Positions 33,391-42,854 of a DNA stretch of 64,000 bases are shown here, in pieces; positions within the stretch are counted from its first letter, which is position 1; the number at the start of each line of letters is the position of its first letter. The DNA is from Microbacterium yannicii (GTDB lineage Bacteria; Actinomycetota; Actinomycetes; Actinomycetales; Microbacteriaceae): contig NZ_JAMXMB010000021.1 of NCBI RefSeq assembly GCF_024055635.1, forward strand, positions 1 to 64,000. The letters run 5' to 3'. The translations under genes were made by a program, and so were the position numbers. The notes under the pieces are model-generated. The model saw only the letters and a list, made by a program, of their open reading frames with translations. It was not told the DNA's origin and made no database searches.

Positions 33391-34341
33391 ATGACACTCA
33401 TCGACGTCCACCACCACCCCACGCTGCCGGGGCTCATCGCCCAGCAGGAGCGGCGCGGACTCCCCGTCTTCCGAGGCGGCCCCGCGTGGACTCCGGAGCT
33501 CGCGCTCGAGCAGATGTCGCTCACCGGCACCACGATGTCGGTGCTGTCCGTACCCGCCGACCTGTCATGGGCAGGCTCAGATATCGCCGCCGTGACCGAT
33601 GGGCTCAACGACGAGCTCGCCGACATTGTGCGGGAAGCGCCCAGCCGCTTCGGCGCGTTCGCCACGCTGCCGCTGCCCGACCCCGATCTCGCGACCGCAC
33701 ACGCGGTCGCGGCGCTCGACAGCGGTCGGTTCGAGGGCGTCGCGATGCTGACGAGCTACCGGGGTGCGTACCTCGCACAGCCCGAATACGCCGGGCTGCT
33801 TCAGGAGCTCGACGCACGCGATGCTGTCGTGTTCATGCATCCCATCCTCGTGTTCGACGCCCCTGCGGGCCTTCCGGGACCACTGCTGGAGGGGACGTTC
33901 GACACGACGCGCGCGGTCACCGCCCTCGCTGCGGCGGACGTGTTCCAGCGCTTCCCGCGCATCCGGTTCATCTTCCCCCACACCGGCGGGATGGTCCCCT
34001 ACATCAAGTGGCGCATCGCCATGCACGCTCTTCAGGGCGGTGACTGGAACGTCCGCGTGACTGCCGACGGACTCGAGGCGGAGATCCGCAAGCTCGACGG
34101 CCTCTACTACGACACCACGCTCAATCTCGGCCCGCTCCTCCAGCTCGAACGCACCGACCGCATCCTCTTCGGAACCGACATCCCGTGGGCGAACGACTCG
34201 ATCCTTCCTCTCGAGCACGACTACGCGACCCGGGTGCGCGACGGATGGACGGCCGAGCAGGCCGCGGCGGTGTCCAGCGAGAACGCTCTCCGCATCCTTC
34301 CCCACGCCGGCCGCCGCCTCGGCGTCGAGGTGTCGCGGTGA
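33391..34341 (+). CDS. Amidohydrolase-family protein (ACMSD-like TIM barrel)
   Basis: Metal-dependent hydrolase or decarboxylase of 316 residues (Amidohydro_2). Metal-binding features are the N-terminal DVHHHP, His in FMHPILVF, His in FPHTGGMV and Asp in FGTDIPW. This subgroup includes aminocarboxymuconate-semialdehyde and gamma-resorcylate decarboxylases and lactone hydrolases. First gene of a translationally coupled run (stop overlaps the next GTG). Confidence 0.88.
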   Translation: MTLIDVHHHPTLPGLIAQQERRGLPVFRGGPAWTPELALEQMSLTGTTMSVLSVPADLSWAGSDIAAVTDGLNDELADIVREAPSRFGAFATLPLPDPDLATAHAVAALDSGRFEGVAMLTSYRGAYLAQPEYAGLLQELDARDAVVFMHPILVFDAPAGLPGPLLEGTFDTTRAVTALAAADVFQRFPRIRFIFPHTGGMVPYIKWRIAMHALQGGDWNVRVTADGLEAEIRKLDGLYYDTTLNLGPLLQLERTDRILFGTDIPWANDSILPLEHDYATRVRDGWTAEQAAAVSSENALRILPHAGRRLGVEVSR

Positions 34342-35420
34342 CGCGCGTCGGCTCCGACATCAGCCTCGCTCGGGTCGGCGATCTGTGGGGGCACGGCCCG
34401 GCACTCCTGGATACCCTCCACGCGCAGGGTCTCGAGGGCATCAACGTCCGCACGCTCACCGACCTGTCGCCCACCCTTGACATAGGGGAGTTGGAGGCAT
34501 TCCGGCAGCGCGCGGACGAACTCGACATGTACGTCGAGATGGGCGTCGGCAAGATCAATCCGTACATGACCGCCGAGCTGCCCGAGGTCCGCGCGCTCGG
34601 CGACGGCGACTTCATCGCCGGCATGGAGCGCATGTTCGCCGTGTGCGCCGATATGGGGTGGACGACGTTGTGGACGGCGTGCGCCGGCGTCAAGGAGTAC
34701 GCGGCCCCGTACGACACCGACCGCGCTCGCAGAGAGGCGCCGTGGCCTGACCAACTGCGTGCCATCCGCACGCTCGTCGACAAGCTGCTGCCGGCGCTGC
34801 GCCACTACGACCTCGCGCTGGGCATCGAGACCCACGAGGAGATCACCACATATGAGCTCGTGCGGATCGTCGAGGACGTCGACGATCCCCACATCGGCAT
34901 CTGCTTCGACCCGGCGAACCCGATTGCCCGCGGGGAGGATCCACGCGCGGCCCTCGAGCGGATCGCGCCGTATCTCATCAGCACGCAGTTGCGTGACGTC
35001 CACGTCCTCCCGTCGCCGGACGGTGAGGGACTCACCCGCTTCCTTCGCCCGTGCGGCGACGGGCAACTGGACTGGAGCGAGGTGCTCGGCACGCTGCTCG
35101 CCGCCCGTCCGGGAGTCAACCTCACGATCGAGGGCGTCGGCGGGTGGTCGGGACGCAGTGACGTGCCGACCGGCGACCCGATCTGGCGGAGTCTGCACCC
35201 CGACCTGAGCGAGGACGAGCTGACGTCATTGCGGGCCCTCGGCGCCGCCTCCATGCAGGCCGCTGCAGACGGCCGCGAACCGTCGTTCGCCGACCTCGAC
35301 GTCTTCCGACCCGACATGCGGGCCGCGCACGACGACTTCGTCGCCCGTTCCGCTGCGCATCTTCGATCCGTGCTCGCCGTGCGCGCGGCATCCGTCCCCA
35401 CCTCGATAGGAGCATCATGA
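34338..35420 (+). CDS. Sugar-phosphate isomerase/epimerase-like TIM barrel (copy 1)
   Basis: Xylose-isomerase-like barrel of 360 residues. Metal-ligand motifs are Glu in GIETHEEIT, Asp in CFDPAN and a Q-LRDVH strand. It is clearly related to the gene at 36865 (shared ETHEEI, FD.AN, RGEDP and LRDV motifs), so the pair arose by duplication. The GTG at 34338 overlaps the previous stop; the frame upstream lies inside the amidohydrolase gene. Substrate unknown. Confidence 0.82.
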   Translation: MTRVGSDISLARVGDLWGHGPALLDTLHAQGLEGINVRTLTDLSPTLDIGELEAFRQRADELDMYVEMGVGKINPYMTAELPEVRALGDGDFIAGMERMFAVCADMGWTTLWTACAGVKEYAAPYDTDRARREAPWPDQLRAIRTLVDKLLPALRHYDLALGIETHEEITTYELVRIVEDVDDPHIGICFDPANPIARGEDPRAALERIAPYLISTQLRDVHVLPSPDGEGLTRFLRPCGDGQLDWSEVLGTLLAARPGVNLTIEGVGGWSGRSDVPTGDPIWRSLHPDLSEDELTSLRALGAASMQAAADGREPSFADLDVFRPDMRAAHDDFVARSAAHLRSVLAVRAASVPTSIGAS

Positions 35421-36868
35421 CATCGACCTTCACGATCACCCCGATCGAGCAGCTCTCCAACGCCGTCGACTGCGTCGTTCTGTACCCCGGCTCGCCGGAC
35501 TACGATCTCGCTCGGCGGCTCTGGAACGCCGACATCGACCGCCGCCCCGCCGCTATCGTGCGTGCGCGCAACGCCGACGACGTGTCGGCGGCTCTGCGCT
35601 GGTCGACCGCGAACGGCTACCCGGTCACGGTTCGCAGCGGTGGCCACAACCTCGCCGGCACCGCCGCCATGGACGGTGCCGTGCAGATCGACACGCGGCT
35701 CATCAACGACATCGAGATCGATGAAGCGGCAGGGCTCATCCGCGTGGGCGGCGGCTGTAATTGGGGGCAGGTGGACCGTGCGTGCGAGGGCACCGGCCTC
35801 GCGGTGCCCGCCGGCGTCGTCTCGCACACGGGCGTGGCCGGCCTCACCCTGGGTGGCGGCTTCGGCTACCTCGCTCGCCAGCACGGCGCGACGGTGGACC
35901 ACCTCGAGTCGATCGAGGTCGTCGTCGCCGACGGCAGCATCCTCGAGGTGAACGCGACCTCCCACCCGGACCTCTTCCGCGCCATGAAGGGCGCCGGGCA
36001 CAACTACGGCGTGGCGACGCGGTTCACGTTCCGGCCGCAGCGCCTCGCGGGCCCGGCCACGGTGCGCCTCGCACTCTTCGCCGCCGCAGACCGTCGGGCG
36101 ATCATGCAGCGTTTCGCCGAGCGCGGCATAGGGATGCCGGCCGAGGTCGGCACCTACCTGCGGCTCTACCGTGCACCGGAGTTCTGGAGTCAGATCCCCG
36201 CCGAGCACCGTGGCAAGCCGATCCTCTCGCTGGCGACCATCCGATACGGCGACCCCGCCGACGAACCGGAGGCCACCGCCCCGATCTTCGAGGGCTTCAC
36301 GCCGATCTACCTCGACGTGCGGACCATGCCGCACGTCACGCTCCAGCACCAGACCGACGACGAGTTCCGCTACGGACTGCGTCACTACTGGAAGCACACG
36401 TTCATCGAGGAGCTGACCGACGACGTGATCGACACGATCATCGAGCAGTGCGACCTCTATCCCGGCCGCGCGCTCAACTCCAGCGCGTACATCTCCCACC
36501 AGGTGATGTGCCCGTTCGAGATCATTGCCGGACCCGGCACCGCACGCGAACCGGGGGACGACGCGCTGCCGAGCGGGCGCGTGCTCAACTACTCCGCCAA
36601 TATCGGCGCGGACTGGGAGTACGCGTCGGAGAAGTCGCCGCTGGTGGAGTGGGCGCGTGGGTTCTCCGACGCACTCGCGCCCGCGAACCGCGGCACCTAC
36701 ATCAATTTCACGTCGGTGCAGGGCGACGACGCGGTGGCCCGCGCCGTCTATGGCGCGAAGTATGAGGACCTCGCCGCGACGAAGCGTCGCTACGACCCCG
36801 AGAACGTCTTCCGCCGCGGGCTCGTCGACCTTTCGGACCCCGGCGACGACGCGGGCGCCGACGCATGA
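35417..36868 (+). CDS. FAD-linked oxidase (berberine-bridge type)
   Basis: Flavoprotein oxidoreductase of 483 residues. The PCMH-type FAD domain contains RSGGHNLAG, whose His is the usual 8-alpha covalent FAD site, and LTLGGGFGYLARQHG. A BBE motif ends the protein (RYDPENVFRRG). The cysteine used for bicovalent flavinylation is not seen. Such enzymes oxidise sugar hydroxyls, alkaloids or other alcohols with O2. It overlaps both neighbouring isomerase genes by 4 nt, so it works in their pathway. Confidence 0.9.
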   Translation: MTSTFTITPIEQLSNAVDCVVLYPGSPDYDLARRLWNADIDRRPAAIVRARNADDVSAALRWSTANGYPVTVRSGGHNLAGTAAMDGAVQIDTRLINDIEIDEAAGLIRVGGGCNWGQVDRACEGTGLAVPAGVVSHTGVAGLTLGGGFGYLARQHGATVDHLESIEVVVADGSILEVNATSHPDLFRAMKGAGHNYGVATRFTFRPQRLAGPATVRLALFAAADRRAIMQRFAERGIGMPAEVGTYLRLYRAPEFWSQIPAEHRGKPILSLATIRYGDPADEPEATAPIFEGFTPIYLDVRTMPHVTLQHQTDDEFRYGLRHYWKHTFIEELTDDVIDTIIEQCDLYPGRALNSSAYISHQVMCPFEIIAGPGTAREPGDDALPSGRVLNYSANIGADWEYASEKSPLVEWARGFSDALAPANRGTYINFTSVQGDDAVARAVYGAKYEDLAATKRRYDPENVFRRGLVDLSDPGDDAGADA

Positions 36869-37932
36869 CCGGCATCCGCGTCGGCACCGACTCCACGAAG
36901 CTGCCCGGCGCGTTCACACACGACGCTTTCTGGGTGATCGAACGCGTCGCCGATCTGGGGTTGGACGGAGTGTTCTTCCGGGACATCCTCGACCTCAGCC
37001 GCACTCTCGATGTCGTCGAGATCGCCGACGTGACCGCCGCCGCACGCGAGCGCGGGCTGTACCTCGAGGCCGGCGCCGGCAAAGTGAACCCGTTCGCCAT
37101 GCCCGAGGACCCCACCACGCGGGGCCTCGGTGATGGCGACTGGCTCGCCGGAATGGCGCGCAAGCTGGAGGCAGCGGCCGGGTGCGGCATCCGAGAGGTG
37201 TGGGCGGCCACGACGAACTACCAGTTCCGGCTGCGCGGCATGCGCGCGTGCGACCGCTTCCGCACGGACGTGACGTGGCCGGAGCAGCTCGCCGCCACGG
37301 CAAAGGTGCTCGGCATGCTGGCGCCGGTGGTTCGGGACCTCGGCCTGCACCTCAACCTCGAGACCCACGAGGAGATCTCGAGCTTCGAGGTCGTGCGACT
37401 CGTCGAAGAGGCGGGACCGGACGCATTCGGCATCACGTTCGACTCCGCGAATGTCGTCGTGCGCGGGGAGGACCCCGTTGCGGCCGCCCGCCGAGTTGCG
37501 GCCTACACGCGCCAGACACACTTGCGCGATGTCGTGCTGGTGCCCAACGAGCACGGGATCGGCCGCCTCATCGCGCCCATCGGTGAGGGTGTGATCGATT
37601 GGGACGGGATGCTGTCAGCCCTGGCATCCGCGCCCGCGCAGAACTACTCGATCGAGGGCGTCTTCCCGGGCATGCGCGAACACCTCGGCACCGAGATGTC
37701 GCTGTTCGTGGACGACCCGCAGTGGCGTTCCTCGCACGTCGACCTCACCGACGAAGAGCTCGCCTGGGCGCGCCGCCATTGCGACGCCCAGTCGGAGGAG
37801 GGCGCCCTTCGGGAGGAGCGGCTGCGCGCCACGGTGACCGACGAGGTCGCGACGGCATTCATCGTCGACAGCGCTGCCCGCCTGCGCCGGCTCGTTTCCG
37901 CCCGCGCGCCGCAGCCATCTGCGGCCGCCTGA
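36865..37932 (+). CDS. Sugar-phosphate isomerase/epimerase-like TIM barrel (copy 2)
   Basis: Second xylose-isomerase-like barrel, 355 residues, paralogous to the gene at 34338. Motifs are LETHEEISSFE, FDSANVVVRGEDP, HLRDVVLVP and a final IEGVFPG. Divergence between the two copies suggests different but successive substrates, for example before and after the flavin-dependent oxidation. No name can be given. Confidence 0.82.
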   Translation: MTGIRVGTDSTKLPGAFTHDAFWVIERVADLGLDGVFFRDILDLSRTLDVVEIADVTAAARERGLYLEAGAGKVNPFAMPEDPTTRGLGDGDWLAGMARKLEAAAGCGIREVWAATTNYQFRLRGMRACDRFRTDVTWPEQLAATAKVLGMLAPVVRDLGLHLNLETHEEISSFEVVRLVEEAGPDAFGITFDSANVVVRGEDPVAAARRVAAYTRQTHLRDVVLVPNEHGIGRLIAPIGEGVIDWDGMLSALASAPAQNYSIEGVFPGMREHLGTEMSLFVDDPQWRSSHVDLTDEELAWARRHCDAQSEEGALREERLRATVTDEVATAFIVDSAARLRRLVSARAPQPSAAA

Positions 37933-37986
37933 GTTCCCCCAGCACCCGACCTCTGCGATCCGCCCGCCCGATAGAAAGGCACCACC

Positions 37987-39276
37987 ATGGCAAGACAGCA
38001 CCTTTCACGACGCACGCTCATGCTCCCTGCGACGCTCTCCGTCGGCGTCCTCCTCGCCGGCTGCGCCGGCTCGGCGGACACCGGCGACAGCGGCGGTGAG
38101 GAGCCGCAGACGATCACGTTCGCGTACTCCATCGCGGCCGACGCCCAGGACTGGTACGAGAAACTGGCCGAGGACTACATGGACAGCCACCCCGGTGTCA
38201 CCATCGAGATCCAGAAGTACGGCCTCGACAGCTACCCGACGCTGCTGAACACCCAGTTGAATGCCGGCAACGGTCCCGACGTGTTCTACAGTCTGTCGGG
38301 CACCGGCCAGAACCCGTCGGTCGGCCCGCTCGCAGACGCCGGTCTCGTGCTCCCGCTCGATAGCGAGGTGCTCGAGGAGTCCCTGCCAGAGGCGGTGCAG
38401 GCGGGATGGGTGTTCGACGGAACGTTCTACGGCGTGCCCACCTCGGTGCAGGTGAACGGGCTCGTCGTGAACTCGCCGCTGGCCGAGGAGAACGGGATCG
38501 ACTGGACTGCCGAGACCACCACCGAAGCCCTCGCGGCGCAATGCGGCGACGCGGCCGACGCCGGCATCGCCGTGCTCGGACTTGCCGGCGCGGTGCCCAC
38601 CGCACCGGCGATCACCGCGCTCGGCTTCGCGGCCAGCACGGTCTACGGCCCGGAGCCCGACTGGAACGAACAGCGCGCGGCGGGCGAGACGACATTCGCC
38701 GAGTCGGACGGCTGGAAGGACGCACTGCAGGCGATCCAGGAGCTGTATGACGCCGGCTGCATGCAGCCGGGCGCCGAGGGTGCGGGCTTCGACGCGCTGA
38801 CGAACGGGGTCGCGGGCGGCACGATGCTCGGCTTCGCGGCGCCGAGCAGCGCGAACGTGACCCTGGCGAACGCCTCGGGCGGCGCGCTGCAGATGGCCGT
38901 GCTGCCGATGCCGGCACCCGAAGGTGTCGAGACGAAGCTGGTGCTCACGAGCACCGACGGGATCGCGGGCAACGCGAAGACCAAGAGCCCCGAGCTCGTC
39001 AAGGACTTCATCCAGTGGTCTGCGGAGCCCGAGCAGGCAGCCATGATGGCCGAGATCCAGGGCACGCTCCCGCTGGGCGGCGACACGGCCGATCTTCCGG
39101 AGGCCTATCAGAGCTCCCAGGCGCTCCTGACGTCTGACGGAACGCGGCCCTACCCGCCCGTCGACTGGCCCAACGGCGCCGTGTTCGACGCACTCGGCAC
39201 CGGCGTGACCGGCATCCTCACCGGGCAGCTGACCATCGAGCAGGTGCTGGACTCGATGGACGCCGCCTGGGAGTGA
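37987..39276 (+). CDS. Extracellular solute-binding lipoprotein (family 1)
   Basis: Substrate-binding protein of 429 residues for the CUT1 importer. An N-terminal signal with RR, a hydrophobic stretch and lipobox LLAGC (Cys about 22) is followed by an acidic Gly/Ser linker and a two-lobed binding fold (NAGNGPDVFY, GVPTSVQVNGLVVN, GTPL-like end). Unlike most operons it lies five genes away from its permeases, after the catabolic enzymes. Confidence 0.9.
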   Translation: MARQHLSRRTLMLPATLSVGVLLAGCAGSADTGDSGGEEPQTITFAYSIAADAQDWYEKLAEDYMDSHPGVTIEIQKYGLDSYPTLLNTQLNAGNGPDVFYSLSGTGQNPSVGPLADAGLVLPLDSEVLEESLPEAVQAGWVFDGTFYGVPTSVQVNGLVVNSPLAEENGIDWTAETTTEALAAQCGDAADAGIAVLGLAGAVPTAPAITALGFAASTVYGPEPDWNEQRAAGETTFAESDGWKDALQAIQELYDAGCMQPGAEGAGFDALTNGVAGGTMLGFAAPSSANVTLANASGGALQMAVLPMPAPEGVETKLVLTSTDGIAGNAKTKSPELVKDFIQWSAEPEQAAMMAEIQGTLPLGGDTADLPEAYQSSQALLTSDGTRPYPPVDWPNGAVFDALGTGVTGILTGQLTIEQVLDSMDAAWE

Positions 39277-39354
39277 TCCATATACGGGGGAGAGGCGCGG
39301 CGACGTGTCCTCTCCCTCGCTCCTTCCCGCCGCACACTCACAGGAAGCACCGAC

Positions 39355-40581
39355 ATGCCACACCACGGCGTCCCGTTCCCCCGACCGAGCCTGCAGGAGC
39401 GGGACCGCCGATGGGCGGTGGTGCGGGAGCTGATCGATGCCGATGACCTCTCGGCCGTCGTCGCCTTCGGCAATGTGTTCGACCGCACCGATGTGTACCT
39501 GGCCGGCGAAGCGGTTCCTGGCGCCGTCGTGGTGATTCCGCGGGAGGGCGAGCCCATGCTGCTCACCGGGGTGGGTGCGGTCGCGCTTCTGAGGTTCGAT
39601 GACCAGGGCGAGCGGCTCGCCGGCGAACGATGGATCGCGGATCTTCGCACGGGCCCCCCGCCACTGCTCATTGCGCAGGCAGTCGGCGGCAAGGCGCGAG
39701 TCGGGGTCATCGGCCTGGGCGGAGCGTCCCCCTTCGGGGGCGGCGTCCCGCACGGTGCGTGGGAACTGATCACCGCGGCCACCCCGGACGTCGAATGGAT
39801 CGAGATCACGCTGCCCTTCGCGCGGGCGCGGCTGGTGAAGAGTGCGGAGGAGCAGGAGCTTTTCCGGCACGCGGCCGAGATCGGCGAGCATGCGAGCCGT
39901 GCGTTCCTGGATGCCGCGCGCATCGGTGCGCGCGAGAGCGACGTGTACGCGGCGGTCGAGGCCGAGATCACCCGTCGGGGCGGCCACAGCGCGGGGCCGG
40001 GGATGATCCTGCGCAGCGGTAACCCCGCCTTCGGCGGTCCCATCGAGTGGGGCTGGGCCGGCGGTGAGCCCCCGATCCTGCGTCCAGGCGACTCGATCGG
40101 CGCGGAGATCTTCGCATGCTGCGCGGGACTCGAGACGCAGCAGCAGATGCATGTCCAGTTCGGCGCCGACGACGAGCACCGGCGACTCGCCGACGCCGCA
40201 CGCGCGGCGTACAGCGCCGGCGTCGCCGCCGCCAGGCCGGGTGCGCTGTTCTCGGAGGTGTACACCGCGATGCATTCCGAGATCATCGCCGCCGACGTCT
40301 GGAGCCGTCCGCCCGTCATCCAGACGGTCTCGCCGGGCTTGTACAACAGCCCGATGTGGGTCAATGCGCAGGGGCGCGCCGACCTCGACCAGTATCCAAT
40401 CCCCGGCGTCGTACCCGCAGAAGGCGACTTCGAGCTTCGCGTGGGTATGACGTTCGCGTTCCAGCCTGCCGCGCTCCTGGGGCTTCGCCAGGTGTGCGTG
40501 GGTGGCGCAGTGCTCGTGACGGCGGACGGATGCGAGGAGCTGAACGAGATCGCCACGCGTTCGCACATCGTGGAGCCGTAG
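39355..40581 (+). CDS. M24-fold hydrolase without the usual metal ligands (creatinase-like)
   Basis: Protein of 408 residues with an N-terminal creatinase/prolidase domain and a C-terminal pita-bread domain. The normal Asp-Asp metal motif after RPGD is absent: the segment reads LRPGDSIGAEIFACCAGLE, and the His/Glu ligands of aminopeptidases are not evident. Creatinase itself is a metal-free member, so a metal-free hydrolase of C-N bonds is plausible. Last gene of the island. Confidence 0.78.
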   Translation: MPHHGVPFPRPSLQERDRRWAVVRELIDADDLSAVVAFGNVFDRTDVYLAGEAVPGAVVVIPREGEPMLLTGVGAVALLRFDDQGERLAGERWIADLRTGPPPLLIAQAVGGKARVGVIGLGGASPFGGGVPHGAWELITAATPDVEWIEITLPFARARLVKSAEEQELFRHAAEIGEHASRAFLDAARIGARESDVYAAVEAEITRRGGHSAGPGMILRSGNPAFGGPIEWGWAGGEPPILRPGDSIGAEIFACCAGLETQQQMHVQFGADDEHRRLADAARAAYSAGVAAARPGALFSEVYTAMHSEIIAADVWSRPPVIQTVSPGLYNSPMWVNAQGRADLDQYPIPGVVPAEGDFELRVGMTFAFQPAALLGLRQVCVGGAVLVTADGCEELNEIATRSHIVEP

Positions 40582-40689
40582 CCGCCGGATGCGGACCGTG
40601 GCGACGGCATCCGTGCTCCCGAATCAGGGCGCGCGCACCAGGTCTGCCGGAACGATGTCCGTGCCCAGGGGCATGAGCGCTGTCGGAGG

Positions 40690-41202
40690 TCAGATTCGAC
40701 CGGGAACGGATGCCGCGCGGCGGCGTTCGAGACCGCGCTGGGCGCGGCGCGCGATGCCGACGATGCCGGCGATGAGTGCGAACAGCCCGAGAAGGAGCAC
40801 GGCGATCGCGACCGCGGTCGCCGGGCTGAGGTCGACCAGCCAGGACGTCAGGGCCAGCTGGCGAGCCGGGTCGAGGAGGATCCACAGCGCCACCGCGGCG
40901 ATGGTGGCGAGGACGAGGCCCCATACGATCCCCGCCCAGCGGACACGCGGGCCGGTGAGATCGACGGATGCTGCGGGCTCCGGCAGCGCGGGCGCCGTCG
41001 CCGTCGGCGGCTCCCACGCCGGCGGACGGGTGTCGGTGAACGGCGGCGGAACGACGGCCGTGACCGCATCGGAGACAGGTGCGTCGACCGCGACGGCGGG
41101 AACGGGTGGCGCGAGGTCGACCGGGGTCGAGGGCGCGGCGGCGGAGGTGTCCGCGGAGGGGGCGGCATCCGGAATCTCGGAAGTGCTCATCGCAGGGCTC
41201 AT
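40690..41202 (-). CDS. Hypothetical membrane protein with Pro/Ala-rich N-terminus
   Basis: Unrecognised protein of up to 170 residues. About 85 residues of low-complexity Pro/Ala/Val sequence precede two membrane helices (about residues 90-110 and 125-147) and a basic tail. Its start overlaps the stop of the PspC gene by 4 nt, so it belongs to that envelope-stress operon. Confidence 0.7.
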   Translation of the reverse strand: MSPAMSTSEIPDAAPSADTSAAAPSTPVDLAPPVPAVAVDAPVSDAVTAVVPPPFTDTRPPAWEPPTATAPALPEPAASVDLTGPRVRWAGIVWGLVLATIAAVALWILLDPARQLALTSWLVDLSPATAVAIAVLLLGLFALIAGIVGIARRAQRGLERRRAASVPGRI

Positions 41203-42740
41203 TTCTCGTAGATCGTGACCTGCACCGAGCCGGTGCGCTGGTCGAGGGTGATGTGCTGCGTCGTGACGGCGTCCGTGTCAGGGAGCTCGTTGTCGACGCT
41301 CCAGGTGAGGGTGCCGTCGCGGCCCGGCTCGACCGTGCCGGATTCGACCGCACCGCCGTCCGAGCCGGGTGAGCGGGTGTAGACGACGACACCGTCGCCG
41401 AGTGTCGCGTCCAGATCGAGCGACGTGCCCGGGTAGACGGCGATGTCGGTGCCGCCGGTGCCCTTTGTGAGCACGACGCCTCCCGCGCGGACGTCCTCGG
41501 ATCCTGACAGCTGATCGACCGAGATGTAGGTGCTGCCGAACGGCTGAACCATCACCTGCTCGTACGTGGCGGTGCCGACGTTGACGTCGCCGACGGCGAA
41601 GCGATCGGGACCGGATGCCGCGGCCGCCGACACGCCGACCACCAGCAGCACGAGTGTCACGGCGGTGAGGAACCCGCTGCGGCGGCGCGCGACGCCGGCG
41701 ACCACCATCGCGAGGGCTGTGACCAAGGCAGCGGTGAACACGCCCACCGCCCCGGCGAAGGGCAGGGATGCCGTCGCCAGAACGGCCAGGGAGCCGGCGA
41801 CGAGCGCGGCGCCGAGCGCGGTGAGCACGAAGACGAAGCTCGTACGCGGTCGGGTGGCCTGGCGGATGCGGCGACGCTCCTCCGCTTCGAGGGCGAAGGC
41901 ACTGCCGGCGGTCTCGCGTTCACGGCGCGCCTGCTCACGGGCCGCGCGTGCGGCGTCCTGCTGACTCCGCTGCCAGCTGTGGTGCTCGGTGCGCCACGCC
42001 TCCTGCCGTGCGCGCCAGTCGGACACCTGCGCGTCGTCGGCGACTGCGGCTCCCGTCGCGGACTCGGCCGGCGCCCGACCGGCCGAGTCCTCGACGCCCG
42101 CAGCAGCTGCCACGAGGGGAGCGGTCGCGTCGTCACCCGAATGCGACGCGGCCGGGGGAGCGGACTGCGCGGAAGCCCTCTGCGCACCCGCCCACGGGGA
42201 CCGGTCGGCGCGTGCCGACCGGACGATGAAGTAGACGGCGAGCCCGATGACGGCGAGCGCGATGATGACCCCGAAGCCGCCCCAGGGCGAGCCCAGGTCC
42301 CAGATCGACGACGGGTACCCGCCGAACACCGCCCACACGGGCCACAGCAGCAGGTTCCGCAGCCAGGGCACCACCGGGATGAAGCCGACGGCGGCGAGGA
42401 TGAAGACCCCGGTCATCGCCGGGTCGTAGCGGCCGTAGAAGAGCTCGCGCAGGTGGATGCGACCCTCGGCGTCAGGCAGCAGCGCCCAGGCGATCGCGTA
42501 GACGAGCAGCGCGGGGAAGCCGAGCAGCGCCACGACCACGAAGATGCCGCGCACGATGAGGGGGTCGATCCGGAGGCGCGCGGCGATCCCGCCGCAGACT
42601 CCGCCGAGCCACGCGTCGCCCCGCGCGACGCCGAGTCCTCGCACCCAGTCGAAGAACCGCTCCGACGCCTTCGGCACGCCGGGGGGCGCGGGCGGCGGCG
42701 GTCCGGGATCGGTGGGGGGAGCGGAGGCGGTGTCGGTCAT
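41199..42740 (-). CDS. PspC-domain membrane protein with adhesin-like C-terminus
   Basis: Envelope protein of 513 residues. It has an N-terminal PspC domain (LGGVCGGIAARLRIDPLIVRGIF, about residues 44-95), several helices, a charged Ala/Arg-rich cytoplasmic region, a further four-helix block and a C-terminal extracytoplasmic beta domain of the LiaF/DUF4097 kind. It is divergent from a PspC-containing sensor kinase gene (114 nt between starts), so the three genes form one stress-response locus. Confidence 0.85.
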   Translation of the reverse strand: MTDTASAPPTDPGPPPPAPPGVPKASERFFDWVRGLGVARGDAWLGGVCGGIAARLRIDPLIVRGIFVVVALLGFPALLVYAIAWALLPDAEGRIHLRELFYGRYDPAMTGVFILAAVGFIPVVPWLRNLLLWPVWAVFGGYPSSIWDLGSPWGGFGVIIALAVIGLAVYFIVRSARADRSPWAGAQRASAQSAPPAASHSGDDATAPLVAAAAGVEDSAGRAPAESATGAAVADDAQVSDWRARQEAWRTEHHSWQRSQQDAARAAREQARRERETAGSAFALEAEERRRIRQATRPRTSFVFVLTALGAALVAGSLAVLATASLPFAGAVGVFTAALVTALAMVVAGVARRRSGFLTAVTLVLLVVGVSAAAASGPDRFAVGDVNVGTATYEQVMVQPFGSTYISVDQLSGSEDVRAGGVVLTKGTGGTDIAVYPGTSLDLDATLGDGVVVYTRSPGSDGGAVESGTVEPGRDGTLTWSVDNELPDTDAVTTQHITLDQRTGSVQVTIYEK

Positions 42741-42854
42741 GGTTCCACCCTGGCGGGCGCCGCGTGCCGCTCGCTATGGGGTGATCCCCTGACGCTTCCC
42801 TGATCCTCGCGCCCGGGTGTGGTCGGGGGCGGCGGGCGATGATTGGATGGCGGC

